Positions 32,449-35,989 of a stretch of 35,989 nt of DNA are shown in pieces. The DNA is from Deinococcus sp. Marseille-Q6407 (lineage in GTDB: Bacteria > Deinococcota > Deinococci > Deinococcales > Deinococcaceae). The notes under the pieces were generated by a model. The model did no database searches and had not been told where the DNA came from. It worked only from the letters and a program-made list of their open reading frames with translations. Within the stretch, counting starts at the first letter, position 1. Each line of letters begins with the position of its first letter. Both the position numbers and the translations under genes were made by a program. The stretch lies in assembly GCF_946848805.1 (NCBI RefSeq), contig NZ_CAMPFU010000006.1:1-35989 (forward strand), in the 5' to 3' direction.

Positions 32449-33066
32449 GGGGTGTACTTTTCTCCTGACCGGCGTGCTGTTGGAGGGATGCGGCTTGCAG
32501 CAGGCCTCCAGCGGTGACCCGGTAGCCTTTGGGCCTGCGGAGTTTCCAGCACTGGTGGGAAACGCTTCTTGATGGTTTTGATGAGGTGCTATGCCAGCGG
32601 TATCATACCCGTGCGTAATGCCGATTGGTTGGTGGATGTCGGTTTCCGTATAGCGCGCTCAGTGTGCCAGCAAACTGATTCCAACTTGCGCCGTTATCAA
32701 TAAGCAAGCAGTGATTCGACGAACACAAATTGTCTCTTACCTAAATGACCTTAGGGAAGAGAGTCTATAACAGAATAAATATCTCTGATTCTGTCGCTGC
32801 AGTTCACGCCCACGGCTGCGGCTCTTGGCTTACTGGCCTGCACGTTCCTGTGGCGCACAAGGTTTGCTGGTACTTACGCGTTTAAATGGCAACACGTTCC
32901 TGACGTCCATCTCACTGGTGGTTCTCACCGTCCCTGCAGCAAGGCAGTGATATTTCCCCCTGGCCTAGCGGCAATCAAAACGCCATGATCAAGATTACCC
33001 ATATCCATAGGTTCCGCTGGGCCTGATCACTTGGCTATCGCAGTCTTGCGCTTAGAGAATAAAACC
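32449..33066. other. Non-coding stretch with gene debris
   Basis: No complete gene is seen. A plus frame at about 32590-32703 reads ADWLVDVGFRIARS and ends NLRRYQ-stop within the 24-bp motif shared with 105-128. The rest (to 33066) shows no signal I can name beyond the probable 5' region of the following small gene. Confidence 0.5.
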
Positions 33067-33364
33067 ATGACGCTGATAGCGCACGTACTGAATGAAGAAC
33101 TGGATCGATTAATTCATGAAGGCAACGAACTTTTAAGTGCTGACGCTCCGCTTGGGGAGCAAATGTACTGGCTTACTACGCAGGACCGCGCCATTTTCTG
33201 TCATAGAGCCATTGCAGCTGACGGGGGTAGTGTTCAGTCCTGATCTGCAAGAGGACATTCAGGGCTGGCGGACCTGCTCACGTGAGTTGACAAGGGAACT
33301 GCATCGCTTTGGTGAAGGGACCGGCTCATTGAAAAACCTACTGGCTCGCCTCGATGTGCGCTAG
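33067..33364 (+). pseudogene. Small hypothetical gene with a frameshift at a G run
   Basis: The ATG at 33067 reads TLIAHVLNEELDRLIHEGNE up to HRAIAAD; the sequence then continues in another frame as GVVFSPDLQEDIQGWRTCSR and ends at 33364. Removing one G from the G5 run at 33225-33229 joins the two into about 98 residues. As written the first frame stops at 33243. No family is recognised. Confidence 0.5.
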
Positions 33365-33672
33365 TCGGTGCATCTACTCGGTTTTCCGTACAGCGAGAGC
33401 CTGGCCTTCAGGGAAGGTACTGCACCGGTCACGGATGCACAAATGGTTTCAGGGGGCATTAGAGGAGCTTTTCCTGTACTGCCTCTCCCCTACTCCCTAG
33501 CTACTTTGGGTTATCAGCAGGCACCGGTCGGAGCGAGAATTACTCCTCCAGAACAGCTTTTTACTCAGGTCTGTAAGGTGTGGCCCTGAGCCTCACTTTG
33601 CCCCGGCAACCGTGGAGGAAGAGGTGGATCTAGGGTGAGGCTTTTGGGGATGTCAGGTGTATGGGTTGAGTC
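33365..33672. other. Intergenic, nothing recognised
   Basis: Neither strand holds a convincing reading frame, hairpin or promoter here. Confidence 0.4.
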
Positions 33673-34353
33673 CTACAGTTTTCCCGTATCGGCGGTGTAG
33701 AGCCGCTCTAGTGCGAAGGCTGGGAAGTAACGTATTGAGCCGCGGCCAAGGGATTCGGAGTTGCGGCCACGCAGGAGTTCCTGCAGACGCTGGACTTCTT
33801 CCTGGCCTGCGTGGTCAGCCCAGTCGTTGAGGGTGTCTGCGATGATGCTGTCCGTATCAAAGTCGTCGCTCAGGCTGATGCCGAGGCAAGTTTCCCCGCA
33901 CATGCCGCGGCCGCTGTAAGACTGCACTGTGCACAGAGGTCCGTAGGGGCCAAAGCCATACTCCACCACTAGGGCACGCTGAAGCTGGTCAGCGAACAGG
34001 GTGTTGCGGCTGAGCGTACTTAGGGGTTGGGGGTCGCCTTCCATAAAGTCGAGAAGGGCTGCCGTGGCTTCCTCGCTGGCCGCTTGCTGGACGGAAGTGA
34101 GGTCGGCGAGCAGGGTCTTCAGGTTGCTGCCTACGCCACTGCGCCAGCGGGCGACAGTGCGCAGTAAGGCAGATGCTTCGCTGTGTTCTGCCAGGGAGTG
34201 CCGCAGGAATTCGTCGTTCAGCCACCGTTCATCCAGCAGCAGCCCGCGTCTGCCACCGTAATCGATGGCGAGCAATAGGGGGCCACGCTCGTTGAGGACG
34301 GCGAGGGGAACGGCACAGTGGGCGGACTCGCTAAAAAGTCTGAAGTTAGGCAT
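33673..34353 (-). CDS. Hypothetical protein
   Basis: A 226-residue protein from the ATG at 34353, which follows GAAAGG; an ATG at 34374 adds seven residues. It is soluble, with a helical middle (SEASALLRTVARWRSGVGSN) and a C-terminal part with CTVQSYSGRGMCGETCLGIS, whose three cysteines might bind metal or form a disulfide. No family is recognised. Confidence 0.65.
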   Translation of the reverse strand: MPNFRLFSESAHCAVPLAVLNERGPLLLAIDYGGRRGLLLDERWLNDEFLRHSLAEHSEASALLRTVARWRSGVGSNLKTLLADLTSVQQAASEEATAALLDFMEGDPQPLSTLSRNTLFADQLQRALVVEYGFGPYGPLCTVQSYSGRGMCGETCLGISLSDDFDTDSIIADTLNDWADHAGQEEVQRLQELLRGRNSESLGRGSIRYFPAFALERLYTADTGKL

Positions 34354-34538
34354 GGGGGGGGCCTTTCGTGCCATTCAGGGCTGCTTGCAGGTGATGAAGG
34401 GATTGGAAGAACATGGTGGCCTTTTACCCTGCCGTTAGGCAGGGTGTCTTTCGTCCTTTGGGTTGCGGGCTTTATTCCAGAGCTGCACCTTGGATGAATT
34501 CCCTTGTCAAGGCGGTAGGGGTACAAATTCGGGAACAG

Positions 34539-34733
34539 TTACTGGAGCAGCTTGGTTCTTGCGTGTGCTTGTGCCTCCTTACGGAAGGTGTCCTGCTCAT
34601 CAGCGCGGTTCAGGGCTTCTTTCCATTCCTGTTGCAGTGGGGACAAGCAGCGTTTCAGTGAACTCAAGCTCTTCTCGCCGGGATCAAAAGGCCGGCCATC
34701 GGCCGTGGGCAGGTAACCGATGTAGCCAGTCAT
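34539..34733 (-). CDS. Small hypothetical protein
   Basis: A 64-residue protein (TGYIGYLPTADGRPFDPGEK, then SLSSLKRCLSPLQQEWKEAL). Its ATG is directly next to the right end of the TnpB remnant, so its own leader was replaced; no ribosome-binding site is visible. It may once have been preceded by the DUF3846-like gene. Confidence 0.5.
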   Translation of the reverse strand: MTGYIGYLPTADGRPFDPGEKSLSSLKRCLSPLQQEWKEALNRADEQDTFRKEAQAHARTKLLQ

Positions 34734-34905
<172 letters not shown>

Positions 34906-35200
34906 GACTTGAGGCCGGGTGACGGTGACCGGCTCGATGTAGCCTTCAACGGCTTCTTGCAGGGTTTTGAGGTCGCTGTCCTTGTAGCCGGGGTGCACGC
35001 TGATCTGGCCGTCTGGCCGGATGATCATGAGTGCTGAGCCGGCGTCCTGTGCGGCCTGGAGCGCTGTGCGTGCGGTTTCGAGCATCAACACTTCGAACTG
35101 GAAGGGGCCTTGACCGAAGATCTGTGCGCATTGATATGTGTTCATGCCCTGGGTCTCTCTCAGGCACCGTCCTGAGAGAGGGGCCTGAGAGGCGTGGGGC

Positions 35201-35254
35201 CTGGGCTGTCAGGCAGCTGGGCTGTCAGGGCTGGGCTGTCAGGGCTGGGCCGTG
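35201..35254. repeat. Tandem CTGGGCTGTCAGGG-type repeats
   Basis: Three copies of a 14-16 bp unit and a diverged fourth. They lie around the 3' end of the lipoprotein gene and its downstream side. Confidence 0.75.
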
Positions 35255-35775
35255 GGGTCCTGGCCGTTGAGCAGGGGGGCATCGCTGTACGCGATGGGGC
35301 CGTCACCCTTGCGGGGCTGCTGGCTGCCATCGGCGTAGTCGCTCTTGAAGTTGGAAGTGACGTAGATAACGCTCCTGCGGGGCTGACTGGGATTGCCGGT
35401 CTCGTAGCTGGAGGGGTTCAGGCTGCCTGTCCAGGTGCCGGTCTGCTTCATGTTGGCGTCGTAGCAGTTGACGGTCACCGTGAACCAGCCGCCTGCCCGG
35501 GTGACGCTCTGGCCGATCACCCACGACGTCTTGGCGCTGGTTTCCTGGGAAGCGCTGGCCCGTCCGATCAGGCTGATTTTCCGGGTGCTGGTGCCGGTGT
35601 CGTGGTGGTTCAGGACTTCGATGGTCTGGCATTTCGGCCCAAAGGCGCTGTCGCGTCCGGGCAGCGGTTTGACCATGACGTCGCTGTACACCTTCTGTAC
35701 GCCAAAGCCGCTCTGGCAGGCGGTGAGCAGGACGGGAAGCACAGGGAGCATCAGCAGGGCGGTGAATCGTTTCAT
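35239..35775 (-). CDS. Lipoprotein of unknown function
   Basis: A 178-residue protein. The signal peptide MKRFTALLMLPVLPVLLTAC has a lipobox LTAC with Cys20. The mature part (ISLIGRASASQETSAKTSWV, WFTVTVNCYDANMKQTGTWT) looks beta-rich, with a Pro/Gln-rich tail. Good ribosome-binding site GGAGG. Predicted to be anchored in the cell envelope; no family is recognised. Confidence 0.75.
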   Translation of the reverse strand: MKRFTALLMLPVLPVLLTACQSGFGVQKVYSDVMVKPLPGRDSAFGPKCQTIEVLNHHDTGTSTRKISLIGRASASQETSAKTSWVIGQSVTRAGGWFTVTVNCYDANMKQTGTWTGSLNPSSYETGNPSQPRRSVIYVTSNFKSDYADGSQQPRKGDGPIAYSDAPLLNGQDPTAQP

Positions 35776-35821
35776 AGAACCTCCGGGGTGTGTTGAATCT
35801 CACTTGATCATAATTGAGACT

Positions 35822-35843
35822 GCCCCAGCCCCACAGCTGGGGC
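35822..35843. repeat. GC hairpin before the second IS4 copy
   Basis: GCCCCAGC-6 nt-GCTGGGGC, a perfect 8-bp stem without T run. Confidence 0.5.
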
Positions 35844-35864
35844 GAGAGGAGCGTTGAAGCATAT

Positions 35865-35989
35865 ACTCAGAACTTGCACCTGAATAGGCGGACAAAAAGC
35901 GCTCCCAGAGCTGAAATTCTGGAAGTGTGTACAAACAGGTTTCAGGGGAGCGCACCCATATTCTCTCACAGCGGATTCTGGACATTCCA
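35865..35989 (+). mobile_element. Second IS4-family copy, left end only (runs off the window)
   Basis: From ACTCAGAACTTGCACCT onward it matches 16939-17063 with about two differences. It fixes the left boundary of the element and shows that at least two near-identical copies exist in this replicon. Confidence 0.9.
35927..35989 (+). CDS. IS4-family transposase, N-terminal part (partial)
   Basis: The GTG start and first 21 codons equal those of the 17001 transposase except for one residue change at the window edge. The gene continues beyond the window. Confidence 0.8.
   Translation, partial: MYKQVSGERTHILSQRILDIP

Noticed and set aside
32590..32670. Formylglycine-generating-enzyme-like C-terminus (VGFRIARS)
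   Set aside because: Only a handful of residues resemble that family; too short to call even a pseudogene.

Overview
The window looks like a stretch of a Deinococcus plasmid (inference). A single-stranded DNA-binding protein with two OB folds in one chain, the hallmark of Deinococcus-Thermus, lies at 26785-27480. The base composition is fairly GC-rich, there are several insertion sequences (IS), and an iteron-type plasmid origin sits at 18684-18965. The last bases run into a second copy of an IS4-family element, which is a typical place for a contig to stop.

Layout. (1) 110-15951, minus strand: one long, tightly packed defence operon. In transcription order it holds hsdM (frameshifted), hsdS, a GmrSD-like DUF262/DUF1524 gene, a short gap with a perfect 17-bp palindrome, higB, a HigA-ImmA antitoxin/protease, an AlbA_2 ATP-binding regulator, hsdR, a YgjP-like zinc protease, a UvrD-like helicase split by an IS3-family element, and a CoiA-like nuclease. 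Almost every junction is a 1-4 base stop/start overlap (ATGA or TGATG). A DUF3883 protein lies just upstream. At least two genes (hsdM and the helicase), and probably coiA-like, are broken, so the island appears to be decaying. (2) 16939-18091: complete IS4-family element without target duplication. (3) 18092-19720: small gene, terminator, eight 20-bp iterons, two 31-bp repeats carrying a DnaA-box-like core and an AT-rich inverted repeat; no Rep gene is visible. (4) 19721-21848: IS605-type TnpB remnant, plasmid hypothetical genes, a DUF2227 membrane protein and a transposase scrap. (5) 21850-23157: an 87-bp perfect inverted repeat (two IS ends) enclosing a terminase tail and an AT-rich gene with HTH-like and ParB-like motifs.

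(6) 23141-28334, minus strand: truncated GreA-like factor, glycine-zipper stress-type protein, lipoprotein, HEPN protein, SSB and two small genes. (7) 28542-31515: phage-like small genes on the plus strand, each with its own strong ribosome-binding site and terminator, plus a 107-bp direct repeat and a promoter lying inside a 14-bp inverted repeat. (8) 31516-35989: duplicated winged-helix-like protein, frameshifted small gene, hypothetical genes, a second TnpB remnant that truncates a DUF3846-like gene, a lipoprotein, and the second IS4 copy.

The picture is a mosaic: a multi-layer defence island, a replication origin, plasmid housekeeping genes and phage debris, stitched together and partly inactivated by IS elements.
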